From: Neodiprion pinetum
Taxonomy: Eukaryota > Arthropoda > Insecta > Hymenoptera > Diprionidae
Assembly: GCF_021155775.2 (NCBI RefSeq)
Contig: NC_060237.1
Span: 2,420,501 to 2,484,500, forward strand
DNA length: 64,000 nt
Direction of reading: 5' to 3'
Shown here piece after piece: positions 37,669-49,528 of this stretch. The notes beneath the pieces are model-generated. The model was not told where the DNA came from. It ran no database searches and saw nothing but the letters and a program-made list of their open reading frames with translations. Numbering within the stretch: the first letter of the stretch is position 1; each line of letters begins with the position of its first letter. A program made the position numbers and the translations under genes.

Positions 37669-39060
37669 GCCAAGGCCACAACCTCCGTTCTCCACCCTCC
37701 TCCGAAGAGTCGCCAGTGTAGATATTGAAATACACCAATTCATCTAGTAAGTTCCATTGACACGGACAGTAGCATTGGCTGAAATTAGTATTCACCGGGC
37801 AGCGTGCCAATTCTTCCAATCACGTTTATCCTTGAACCCAGTGCCACGTTCGGAATGCTTGAAAGAGGTAATTTACAGCAACGTTTACATGTAGACGGGT
37901 GGGGATTTCACTACCTATTTTTCTAATGGGAATCCGTAAGGACATTCCTTGCAGTTACGTAATATTATATTCTGCCTTATACGTTCATACAAGACGCAAG
38001 TGTACAACTGACGTATGCGAGAACGCAAAGACAGCCACTTGTATGGTTGAAAATTGTTACGCCCATCACATTCGCGTTAGTATGACTGTATTTTACACTA
38101 ATAACTTACAGTCGTAATGTCTGATGAATGTGAAACGGTTTCGTTGAAACAAAGTTGCTACAAACGCCAGACGCGTGATGATATAAATTGTGGCTCATGG
38201 TCAGTCATCGATTGTTAGCAATATCGAGTTCGTTTCACGTAACGTTTGCAAACCTCGCTGCTTCAGCCAATCCTCTAGGATGCTACGATCCTCCGGATAT
38301 TTGAAACCAGTGTTTCTTGTACGTGACGTATTCCATGCCAAATCACTCAGCCTGTAACCTTGACCATTCAATGTAAATTTACAAAAATCCTATTGTGTAA
38401 CATAACGATTTTGAGACCGAAACGAGAGTGATATATCGGTTTTTTCTTTGGCTTCAAAATGATTTAAATGGCACTTACGGAATTTACTGCCATCTACGGT
38501 AGTTGAGGTGGAAATTTGTGCCCCATTTTGTCAGATTTCCTGATATAATATATTTGTGTTTTAACTTGATGTAAAATAAGTGAAGTAGTTACAGTCTGAA
38601 AAATATAAACCTTACATTTTCTCATTTACCTACTTATTATATTATATTTTATTTTATTACATTGACATGTCATTTTTGTTCTATTACGTTTTTGTTTTAA
38701 AATGTTAACTTGTCATAGTGCCTTAGGGGACTTGTCCCACGGTACCTAAATTCTAATTCTAATTCCAATTCTTTCTCACGATAGTATCTGTTGACACTAG
38801 ATTCGGACATGGCGTACACTAGAATTGAAAACTAATGGTGCCTACAGCAAAGACACAAATATAACATTGAAAAATACTACGGCATTTTATCAACAGATAA
38901 AGATAATCAACGACCAAAAGCTAACAGGTTATACAGCTCTATTTTAATGAGGAAGAAAAGCGAGTGGCTTGTACTTAAAAGTCTATCGGAGTAGCGGAAT
39001 GTCATCAGCGTGTGACGATGTATATATTTTGATAGACGTAAGTAAGAACCGAAGTTCGGA

Positions 39061-39092
39061 CGGATCAGCGGATCAGCGGATCAGCAGATCGG
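39061..39092. repeat. Short tandem repeat, GGATCAGC unit
   Basis: About four copies of an 8-base unit (GGATCAGC with variants) precede the block shared with 36.4-36.7 kb. Confidence 0.75.
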
Positions 39093-39867
39093 CAAATATT
39101 ATTAAGACATAATGATCGATACAAAACGCGTGGTATAATTAACATGTGCACCATGACTTTGGAATCTTCTCTATTTATTTTACCCTTCCCCTTCTCGACA
39201 TGCGTAGAATTCGCAAGTGATAAAGTGCAGAATACTAATGTTAGAATCGTCACTCGAACGAGTTAGCCAACTTCCGAATATTAATGTGGCTTACATGACC
39301 CCCCACTCATTGATTACAGGATTTCTGGTACTTAATAAAACAACAACAGACTCAGAACAGTCTCAGTCAAGGAGTAACAAGTGTTTCACCGAGATTGAAA
39401 AAAACCGGTGAGATCCTATTGCAGCCTTCTACTTCACCGGGGCAAAATCCGCTCGTTTCGTCGTTTCTCAAAACCAAAAATTCTGATCAGATTTACGTAG
39501 CCTGATTGCAATACCATAACAAGAGATCAGATAGACAATTAAGCCAATTCGATTACGCAGTGCTAAAGAATAGGATTATGACTATAAAAAATTATTTTTT
39601 CCGTGCATTCATACAGTATTGAGCTCTCAAAGTTAAAGATTTTTTTCAATCATTTTCTCAAATGGCGTCATAGAACAAACTATCATTTTCTTTCTTCGGG
39701 ATGAATTTTTCTTTTGAAAAACATTGAACAATACTGTCTTTGGGTCTGAATCTCGCATGGAAAAAGCACCGTTCACTCGATAAGTAATAATAACTTGGTA
39801 GCCGGTAGAAATGATTGCTGCAAACGTGATTTAAAATAAACCTTAGCAGTTAAGTCCTTAAAAGTCA

Positions 39868-39980
39868 ATCAGGGGTATTGGAATCTTATCAGTAATGATA
39901 TTTTGAGAAATGGAAAAAGTTATACAAGTTTTCAAACCTACTTAACTGCGCAGTGATCAAGGGACAAATCCTAGAGAAAC
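39868..39980 (+). promoter_or_regulatory. SDR gene 8 proximal upstream block with GATA-type site
   Basis: AAAAGTCAATCAG and then GGAATCTTATCAGTAAT (site AATCTTATC at 39892-39900, 81 bases before ATG) match the block before gene 7. The spacing from site to ATG is kept to within about ten bases in five genes. Confidence 0.5.
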
Positions 39981-41465
39981 ATGGATCGATGGATCGGGAA
40001 AATCGCCGTTGTAACCGGCGCGAGTTCAGGAATCGGCGCCGCGGTGACCGAAGCCCTTGTCAGGAAGGGTCTTTTGGTCGTAGGTATCGCCAGGCGCGTA
40101 GAGAGACTGGAAAAGTTATCAGCGAGTCTTGACGGAGCCAAAGGGAAGTTTTATCCTCGAAAATGTGACGTCGGCAAGGAAGAGGATCTACTCAGCGCAT
40201 TCGAGTGGGTGAAGACCGAATTGGGGGGCATCGACATTCTCGTTAATAACGCCGGCGTGGTCAAGCACTGCAAAGTGATGGGTGAGGAAGTAGGATGACC
40301 TGCTAGTGGTCAACGTCACTCGTTTTGTCCTTTTTTATCTATCATTATTTCAATACCTTGTGTTAAAATTAGGCGTATACTTCTGTAACCGTAAGACTTG
40401 TCGATTGACCGTGAATTTTCTCACCTCATCCACACTCATCACCTTTTTGCGAACAGTATTCGTATCCGCACATACTTCCGTGTCGTGACGTACGTTGTTT
40501 CGTCAGTTAATGTCTAAACGAATGATAAATTTCCGTAATAAAATAGCTGTGGCGAAGCAATGCAGGTTCAATAGTGTCCAATCACTGGTCCTACTTCTCA
40601 AAGTGCTCGACCAATACGAACCATATTCGTCTCCTTATTTCGCGTACCTGCGAAGAAATCACGCGTCCAACTTTCATCCACTAACGATCGTTACCAATTC
40701 CCAGATGACAACATCGACTCCTACCGCAACATGGTCAACGTTAATTTTATGGCAACGGTGATTGGCATGCATGAAGCTGTGGCTTCGATGCAGCACCGAA
40801 AAGTCTCGGGTCATATTGTCAACGTGAACAGGTGAGTTTAATTCGGTATGAATGAAAGACAGAGTCGCGTGATCTTAGCAACTTGAGCAGATAAAACGTC
40901 GCTCGAATCGTTATAACATGAATCCGAGGATCACGCTTGCGACTTACAGTGTTCTTGGACATTCGATTGCCGACCTGCCGATGCCAGTCAGCGTCTACCC
41001 GTCCACTAAATATGCCATTACGGCATTGTCGGAAGTAACACGCAAGGAACTGGCAGCTGATAACGTCAGGATAAAAGTAACGGTATGAAAAACCAGATTC
41101 TTAGAATTTAATTTCTTCTTCTAAAACTCCTAGTAAAAACAAATGTGATATATTTGACTCAGAGCGTCAGTCCAGGCTTCGTCTCGACAGAAATATTCGA
41201 GACTGGAGGCTTATCTGATACCGAAAAATTGTTTCAACGTACTCCGCATCTGCAGCCGAAAGACGTTGCCGACGCAATCGTTTACGTTTTGGGAACACCG
41301 GAAAATGTTCAGGTTACTGCAGTGTTGTATTTTACTATATTTCATAAAATACCGAGTTTCAAAAGGAGAAGAAAACACGCTGTTCAAAGTTACTGATCTT
41401 TTTCTTTCATTTTTCATTGTCAGATTTCCGAGCTAACAATCCGGCCCGTTTGCGAAATGATATAA
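39981..41465 (+). CDS. Classical SDR, DHRS11/farnesol dehydrogenase-like (array gene 8)
   Basis: Exons 39981-40281, 40705-40831, 40950-41082, 41163-41312 and 41424-41465 encode 250 residues. TGASSGIG, IARR, NNAG, split Ser with VLGHSIAD, YPSTK and SPGFVSTE are intact. Intron 1 is 423 bases, far longer than the 67-113 bases in the others. Gene 8 is intermediate: exon 1 is close to subgroup 6-7, but the VLGH after the active-site Ser and the EVTRKEL segment are shared with gene 10. It likely has the same NADP(H)-dependent chemistry as the rest; substrate unknown. Confidence 0.92.
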
Positions 41466-43050
41466 TCAGAGGCGATAAGAGTCCTAAAAGATATTTCAAA
41501 GTGACAGCCTCAACCAGCAGCACCACTTTGCGTCAAAGAAGATTGAGACGAGCACAAGTACTTCGTCTATGAAATTATACTAATACGTTAAAATTTATTA
41601 CAAGTACAAAGCATGATCTTGTAAATTTAACAATTGTAGTTTTTCAAAATCTATTACTTGCGATTAGCTAGTTTGAAATATATTACATTTCAACATTAAA
41701 GTGACAATTATTTCTACCTCTTTGTAACTAAAATTTATTGGAAAACCAGGGTGTCGACAAATTTGATCGAATAAAATTCCCTGACTTTTTCTCATCAAAA
41801 AATTTAGAATTCCTTAACCCTTTTCCCCGAAACTTGAGTAATTTATTAGATACATAAATTTCGATCTAAAAACACACAGATAGCATTGCTTCGTTTCACA
41901 CAAATAATTAAAAATTGAATAATACCATTATCGGAAGTTATTTTTGTTGAATTTATGAAGCATAACTGAAGTTTGATTTGATTTGATCAAAAAAAAAATA
42001 CCTTGTATAAACACACATGAAATATTCGGCGTAGAATCTACCCGAGCACAACCCTAATTCCAAATTGTTTCCCATTTCCTTCCAAATACTTGTTTTCCCA
42101 TTCTACACTGCTAATTATCTCAAACAAAATCAAAACCTCTAACTTCTGTAATCGCCAGGACTAGGTGATTCGAACTTCGCGAAATTCGAATACATATGAT
42201 AGGTGCTATTACCAAGGGTATTACCACGGTTTTTAATTATTTCTTGGATTCGGAAATTTTTAAATCCTAGCTGATCGCTACAGTCGATGTCCGGTGTCGC
42301 GGACCGCTGATTCGCTTATTGTTAGCCAGATATCGGGACAGGCGTTGTGATGTCCTCAAGAATCCGATGCCTTCGACGGAAGCCCAGAGAGTTAGCGTCA
42401 TGGTGTAGTAGTTGTGTGCAATCTCCGTACAGTCCGTTTCAAAAAGCTAGTTCAAGAAAACGAAAATAAGCGCAAATACGTATCTTAAGCGTAGTGATGG
42501 CTCAACTTTTTACAGACGTTTGAAGATACCGTGACTCCGCTGAATCCGCTGCCGATCCTGTTCTTGGTATCGCGTATAAGTACTCGAAAAGAAGAGAAAC
42601 AAAAACCTGAAATACCTGATTCGTTAGCCTGTAATTATCCCCTGTCCGTGACAGCGTGACTCTCGTCGTGACGCTATTTTTAGAAATCATTTACAAGTGA
42701 TGTGGCGATATCTCTAACCTTGGGTACCGCGAAGCAGGTTTCGGGAAGCAGTTATTGGCGCACATTCAAAATACCACGTTACAATGAAATACACTGAAAA
42801 CGGACTTACGAACCCACTCCCTGGAGTTTACACCCTTTCTTCAAACATCACATATACGCGAGGCACCAATGAGGTTATAAATGAACGCGATTTCCTAACG
42901 GAGCACAGTTGTCGCGCATTGCGTGTCGCTTACATATCCGACAGCCATATCTTACTTGAAACCATAGCCTTCAATTTATTTCGATTGTCTTCGTGAGCAA
43001 GATAGCTGCTGATTGTGAGCGCAGGCGGAAAGTATCGTTAAATTTGCTAC
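41466..43050. other. Spacer between SDR genes 8 and 9 with a possible transposon end
   Basis: A CCAGGGTGTCGACAAATTTG motif at 41756-41775 followed by AAATTCCCTGACTTTTTC resembles the terminal sequence of common insect DNA-transposon relics. I found no matching opposite end. The rest has no recognisable gene. Confidence 0.4.
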
Positions 43051-44279
43051 ATGGATCGGTGGGTCGGAAAAATTGCTCTGGTCACGGGGGCCAGCGTCGG
43101 TATCGGTGCTGCTACGGTCGAGGCGCTTGTCCGAGAGGGTCTCAAGGTCGTAGGAATAGCCAGGCGAGTCGAAAATATCGAGAAACTCCGCGAAGAGCTT
43201 AAAGACGAGAAAGGGGAACTGTACGCGAGAAAGTGCGACGTCTCGAAGGAGGAGGAAATCCTCGCGGTTTTCGAATGGATCGAGGAAAACCTCGGCGGCG
43301 TCGACGTCCTCGTTAACAACGCCGGGCTGATGCACGCGGCAAGTCTGACCGGTGAGCAAAGTGTTTAACCAGGCGACGAGGGGGTGGTTCGATTCTTCAA
43401 GTACCTACTTGGGTTCTTTCAACCCATAGAGAATGGTTACCGGTACCGGATATTTCATTTCCAGACGGAGACACCGAAGGGTTTCGTCGTTTACTGGACG
43501 TCAACGTCTTGGCAGTCGCTCTGTGCACCAGGGAAGCTGTACGACAGATGAAAGCGCGCCATGTCGACGGTCACATCTTCAACATAAACAGGTTTCTTCA
43601 CTTCCGTGCTAATCAACTCCAGACGTGAGAAAGCTTCTCGTCTGCTGCGCGTGTAAAGTCAAACGCGATTGCTAATTTTACAGATTTAGAAACGTAGAAC
43701 AAGTGCAGAAGTTTCAGGTGAACCGTAATCAATTATTTTTTCCTTATTTCGCAGTATCTTGGGTCATTACATTTTCAATCCCTTCGATACCTACAGTTTG
43801 TATCCAAGCAGCAAGTTCGCGGTGACCGCGATGACCGAGGTGGTCAGAAAGGAACTCATCACAGCGAACACGAAGATCAAAATAACGGCAAGTAAAACAA
43901 TTTATGAAAAACAGAAATTATAAAGTACAAACTTGATTATAGCGCTGATGTGCAATAGTGATCAACGCATTATCGTTTTCAGAGTATCAGTCCAGGATTA
44001 GTCGGGACAGAACTATTTAGTGCTTATGAAGGGAAACCGGATACAGATCTGATGAAACTACAAGTCATGCCTAAACTGAACTCGGAGGACGTAGCCAACG
44101 CTATCCTCTATGCACTCGGCACTCCACCGCACGTTCAAGTAAAAACCTGCCATTAAACCACACAATGTTTTACCTACTCATCATGTATCACGCACGTATC
44201 TTCGCCTTACATAGCGATAAACGCAACTACTTCGCAGGTATGTGAGCTGATATTACGTCCAGTTGGAGAAGTGTTGTAG
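43051..44279 (+). CDS. Classical SDR, DHRS11/farnesol dehydrogenase-like (array gene 9)
   Basis: Exons 43051-43351, 43465-43591, 43755-43887, 43983-44138 and 44238-44279 encode 252 residues. TGASVGIG, IARR, NNAG, split Ser with ILGHYIFN, YPSSK and SPGLVGTE are present. Intron 3 has a GC donor (ACG-GCAAGT), unlike the GT used at the same place in the nine other genes; the CAAGT after it is the usual context of functional GC-AG introns. Intron 2 is followed by a normal acceptor. Exon 1 from about codon 30 onward, and the first part of intron 1, are almost identical to gene 10, whereas exons 3 and 4 are diverged. Confidence 0.91.
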
Positions 44280-47200
44280 GATCTGTGGCCCGAGACGTGA
44301 ACTATATATACTTACAACGATTGGCGTCATGAGTCTATTGGTACTACGATAACGTAATCAGCGCTGCTACATCTTTTATGCAACCATCTCCGTTGATACT
44401 TTGACTATAAGAATAGTGATATTTTATTTCAAAAATCGTAAATCACGATTCTTTTATTAAGAAAGGAAGTGCTTTCTTTGATCAAGAAAGTGAATCGAAT
44501 CGTGTGTGTGTTTCCCTTTTTGGTTCCACGGTGTCCCCGAGTCGGAGACGTACAGGCTCAATCGGAGCGTCAGCGTTCGGCGAGACGGTCACTAGACCGG
44601 ATCAGCCCGCTTGCGATAATAATCTACTGCTATACAGATTTTAATGTACCTTGAATTTCGAATTAATTAGTGCTCATAAAAAACACCTGCGGCCACTGCA
44701 AAATATAATACCATCGCTAAGCTCATCCATGGGCGCTCAAAGAAAGTCACCATAATATCGTCGAGCCGAAGCTGTATCGTAAAATAGAAGCTAATCGTAC
44801 CCGTTCGTCGTTAGGAGCCGTAAAAAAAAAAGTAAATAAATCACCTCGTACGTTGGGAATGCGTTCAGTTATCCTGATACATTTCAATTTTCGAAAAACA
44901 TCTGAGGCTGTAAGCTATCAATATATACGTATGTTGTTATCATGCCTAAAAATCGTTGCGTTACTTGCAAGTTCAAGTTATTTTGGTATCGTTTGTTTAA
45001 CTTTTAAATTATACACATTTGCGTGTTTTGATTTAGTCTTTTAATAGTTCCTTGTCCATAAAAATTGCAAATTCACGTCTTTCGTACAGTGAAAATTTTG
45101 TACGTGATCCAAGCTTCAATCAATAACTCTGTATCCGGTGATTATTTCCTTTCAATAATACTGAAGAATTATTATTATAAAAAATTTAAAATCTCGTTCA
45201 TTCAACGTGTTTTTTTTGATCGCTCGATTCCTGTCATGTGTCTCATTAGCTCTGAGCAATTAAAATAAATCCATTTCTTATCGTTTATGAGAGAAACAAA
45301 CATAAAACACAAACAACAATTATAACCCATAGTTGCAGCGAACTCAATACTAATCGGAGTCTCGTAAAAGTGGCGTATTCATAGCCAATAATAGGCTACA
45401 TGTTAACGAGGTTGAAGTTAGTAACGTTATCGTAACGAAACATTGTGGGGAAAAAATCACTATTTTCCTCATTTTACCCAATGACTTTGAGGGAACTAGA
45501 TTTTTGAAGTATGAGTATCTATGGTTTGTTTTATTATGGTCTACTGAATTTCAGATAAGGCCAAAAATCGCACAATAACGGTTTTTCCTCAACATAAACC
45601 GTTACAACAACGTTACTAACTTCAATACGATACATGCCAACCATACGTTCGCAAATTTCCACTACAACGTTGAGAATTTGCATTCAAAAGTATACAAGTC
45701 GATTCACAATCGACTAGTCGTTATAAAAAAAATGGTCAGGTAAATCTTTGAAATTTCAATAATTACCAAATTTGTCTTCCTAAGTCGATCGCTAGGCCGA
45801 GTTCTACGCGACAGGTACCTAATTTTTGTGGCAGCGTTGTGTCAATTTCAAAAAAACGACTTGCACTCACACTGATTCAATTACAATGAGGTTTGACTGC
45901 TGACGACAAGTAATTTGCATGTCGCGATATGTTCGTGTAATGTATAACGTACAACGACTACGAGGGCATCAGTGTATCAATAAAAATTACGCAATTCGAC
46001 GAATAAACGGAATTATATCTCGGAATTTCAGTCAGCAACATCGTGCCTCAGAATTCCGATGCGAAACGTTTTTTCATCCTCGGATATCACTTTGGGAATT
46101 TATAACGTACAAGGAAATTCCGAGGTACGATGTTGTTTCGCTCAGTCGTCGAGTTGATAACTCATAGTCGAGCCAATCCCAGATACTATTATATTTCTCA
46201 TTTCATCATATATTTGTATAATACTTTTACATAATTTCAAATTCGAATTTCGTGAGCCAGTGTACCTCTCGAACGTATTAACTTTCTGATAGTTTGGGGA
46301 ATTCTTATCTTCTGTCTAAGCTGATAATTACTTTTTGTATCACGTGCACGGCTTTCGCGTTTTCTTGATTCATTAAGCGGGAGTAACGTGACCGTTTCGC
46401 CTCGAATCGACTAGCGGGCGTTTTCAATATTTTCAAGAAAATTATCAATAACTGAGATAAAATATGTTTATTCTCCTAATCAAACTGATTAAGAAATATC
46501 TGACCACTCTTTCTAATAAGCGAAATGCTTTCAAATAATCAATAAGTCCGTGGTTGCCGTGTCGGGAAACGGTCACATACGCCCTGTTTAATATGCCCAA
46601 AAACGCAAAAATCCATACATGTGTTAGCAAATATATGGTGTGCATCAAAGGCTAAGAGGGCTTTACGCCTATGGTACATGATATACGGAGATTATTGGTT
46701 CCGGTTGAAATCGTAGTTTACGCAACAAGGGCGTAAAGCGAACTTTTTCGCACAAGTGTCACGCCGATAACACGAGTGTAAAAATTCAACGCCCGAATTG
46801 CATGCAATATTTTTCGGATCCTGGGAGTACCTAAGGTTCGCGTGTATGGTGTCGATTGCTGAGTGAAAGTGAAGTTTGGCTTCTCATTTTACACACACTT
46901 TCAAAACTTTACACACCGTGTACGAAAAGGTTTACCTTACGCTCATAAATCGTCACTTAACTTTTTCATTTTGCTGCCAAGTTCTATCACTTTGAGATAT
47001 TGCATTCAGCCGTTTTCGAAATTAACGCGAAAGTGTGTCAGACTGACACACTATTCCCTCTTCATACCGATCAACTGTATCGCGCAAACAATTTTTTCCT
47101 TATTGCTTTCTCTTATCATATTACTGATAAACTTAGACTTCGTTTGTATAACTCTGTTGTTACAGGCGATGTCGGTACGTCTCTTTTATCCGTATTATGA

Positions 47201-47291
47201 ATCCATATAAATGGACTGGCGGGATTGTTCCGGTTAGTTGGTAAGCAAAGTCGGTTGAGCACGTACAAAGTAAAGCTGTGTGATATTCTCA
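44280..47291. other. Three-kilobase spacer between SDR genes 9 and 10
   Basis: The spacer contains the MITE at 45412-45625 and an imperfect hairpin: CAACATCGTGCCTCAGAATTCC near 46037 and its inverted partner near 46110-46135. Open frames present lack motifs. No SDR relic was recognised. Confidence 0.45.
45412..45625. mobile_element. MITE with 17-bp terminal inverted repeats
   Basis: TTGAAGTTAGTAACGTT at 45412-45428 and its exact reverse complement at 45609-45625 bound a 214-bp A/T-rich element. A diverged copy is at 11.08-11.26 kb, which confirms it as a dispersed repeat. No coding capacity; superfamily not assigned because no clear target duplication was seen. Confidence 0.8.
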
Positions 47292-48380
47292 ATGAATCGC
47301 TGGATCGGAAAAGTCGCTCTGGTCACGGGGGCCAGCGCCGGTATCGGTGCTGCAACGGTAGAGGCTCTTGTCCGAGAGGGTCTCAAGGTCGTAGGAATAG
47401 CCAGGCGAGTCGAGAATATCGAGAAACTCCGCGAAGAGCTTAAAGACGAGAAAGGGGAACTGTACGCGAGAAAGTGCGACGTCTCGAAGGAGGAGGAAAT
47501 CCTCGCGGTTTTCGAATGGATCGAGGAAAACCTCGGCGGGGTCGACGTCCTCGTTAACAACGCCGGGCTGATGCACGCGGCAAGTCTGACCGGTGAGCAA
47601 AGTGTTTAACCAGACGACGAGGGGGTGGTTCGATTCTTCAAGTACCTACTTGGGTTCTGTCAACCCACAGCGAATGGTTACTGGTACGAGATATTTTAAT
47701 TCCAGACGGAGACACCGAAGGGTTTCGCCGTTTACTGGACGTCAACGTCCTGGCAGTTGCCGTGTGCACGAGAGAAGCCGTGAAATCGATGAAAGCGCGT
47801 CACGTCGACGGTCACATCTTCAACATCAACAGGTAATTCCTCTTACTTCGCATTATATTTCCGGAGTTACGCGTCCATTCGTTAATCGATTACCACTTTG
47901 CAGTGTCCTGGGTCACTACGTCTTTACGGCCAGCGATCGCTGGAGCTTGTATCCAAGTACTAAGTTCGCGGTAACAGCAATGACCGAGGTAACCAGGAAG
48001 GAACTGATCATGGCGAACACGAAGATCAAGATAACCGTGAGTATCCATAGAACTATAAAAAGAAAGTGTCTGTTAATATTTCCTGAAATCTTGCAAGTAC
48101 CCATAATTCATTTCAGAGCATCAGTCCAGGATTCGTTAAGACGGAATTGGTCACAGTTGCCAGTTCGGAGTCGTACTACAAGGAGATGCTCAGTATTAAT
48201 CCATCCTTGAACCCGGAGGACGTCACTAGCGCAATTATCTACGCTCTAGGCACTCCGGCACATGTCCAGGTATAAAAAAACTATTCTCAAATCCATCCCT
48301 GCTACCACTGAATTATACGCATGTTTTTATTTTAGGTCTGCGAGCTTATACTACGTCCAGTCGGCGAGACAATGGCTTGA
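47292..48380 (+). CDS. Classical SDR, DHRS11/farnesol dehydrogenase-like (array gene 10)
   Basis: Exons 47292-47592, 47706-47832, 47904-48036, 48117-48269 and 48336-48380 encode 252 residues. It starts MNRW rather than MDRW. TGASAGIG, IARR, NNAG, split Ser with VLGHYVFT, YPSTK and SPGFVKTE are intact. Differences from gene 9 in exon 1 cluster in the first 100 bases; the following 200 bases have about two differences, and intron 1 starts alike. Exon 4 carries its own loop (LVTVASSESYYKEM). AATAAA at 48517 is a likely polyadenylation signal. Last gene of the array. Confidence 0.92.
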
Positions 48381-49271
48381 TCGACTTTACAATGCAATGT
48401 ACCTACGCCCTGGGAGTCTGTAAAATTATGTGAGCTGTTTTAATTGTTGAATAAGCAATACGTTTTGTAATGTAGGCTTGCTAAGATGATCAGCAGTAAT
48501 AATAATATTTTAAGTAAATAAAATTTTATCACTGGTGTAAAAGACTCTGAAATAAATTCATTCTAATCGAGGTCAACTCGAATGCCGGGGATCAAGAAAC
48601 TGTCTCACTACTAGCAGCACGTGCTAAATTATTCCATATCACAAATGCTTAAGTTTAAGTGTTAACAAATGTGCCTCTGGTGCCGAATCCAGCAATTTCG
48701 TACTCGAATCCAAACATCTTCACGGCTCCCGCATCGGTACCAGTTTCAAGTTCTTATATTCAATCATTATCTCCTAACAAAAAATGAATGCAGCGAGATT
48801 TGCTCATAATTTTGTACAAAGAAAAAAAAAAATAGTTTTCGCCACAGTTTGGAACTGCAGGTTGCGCTGAAAATTCGGAAACCCAATTGACACAGCTGGT
48901 GAAATTTGCCATATAATATCGGCGAGCTGGTTTCAAATGTGTTATACGATCATGCGTACACTTGTGGCAATGGCAAAATGAGTTGTAGGATGAAAGGAAG
49001 AACGTTGGCATTGGGTTGTATAACGGCCAAAATTTATCACAATATTCGGTCGCGCTGTGCAATATTCATTAGCTGATACTTGTAACGAAGTCAAAAGTCT
49101 TTCGAAGATCAAAGATGATGTGAAAACAAACATTTCAAATCGTTATCTTGCAATTTAATGGGTTTAATCCTACATGTCTCAATCAGTCACTGACACTTTT
49201 ACAAATACCACAAAGTAATTATTCTGAGCAATAAAGATAACTCCGTTTTCAGGTAATTTTATTCTGACTTC

Positions 49272-49528
49272 AGAACTGATTATTTGAAAATAACTAGTAG
49301 AGGAAAGTCGACACCAGGAGAAAAGATAACGGAATCCACTGAGAGTTCATCTCTTTCTGATATCTTGGAATGTAACGCAACGAGACCGCGGCGGAAACTT
49401 GACTCACAATTTAAAAAGTATTTTCCTATTCCTAGTTGTCGATCTTCTGCGGCACGTTTTGCACCCGGCAGCCAAAAGAAACAGAAATATAAAAATTCGG
49501 AACAAATCGTCTCGATACGTGAATTCAA
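49272..49528 (+). other. Candidate coding exon of unknown family
   Basis: An open frame follows a good acceptor (TTTATTCTGACTTCAG at 49271) and could end at a GTATCT donor after 49528. It is rich in Ser, Lys and Thr (KSTPGEKITESTESSSLSD) and then basic (RPRRKL, QKKQKYKN), without the homopolymer bias of the random frames nearby. No matching neighbour exon or family was recognised, so this is only a possibility. Confidence 0.22.

Larger units (their letters stand above)
36225..39980. other. Large spacer before SDR gene 8 with duplicated flanks and a transposon
   Basis: The piggyBac-like element occupies 36787-37668. On either side are duplicated non-coding blocks: about 36440-36750 resembles 39095-39330, and 37790-38240 resembles parts of 34361-34910. 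A short tandem repeat GGATCAGC lies at 39061-39092. No SDR exon remains were found, although the duplicated flanks suggest a gene-sized unit was once copied here. Confidence 0.5.

Noticed and set aside
47593..48210. A 205-codon frame across gene 10 exons 2-4
   Set aside because: It reads exon 2 in the wrong phase and passes through introns; the five-exon SDR model accounts for all conserved residues.
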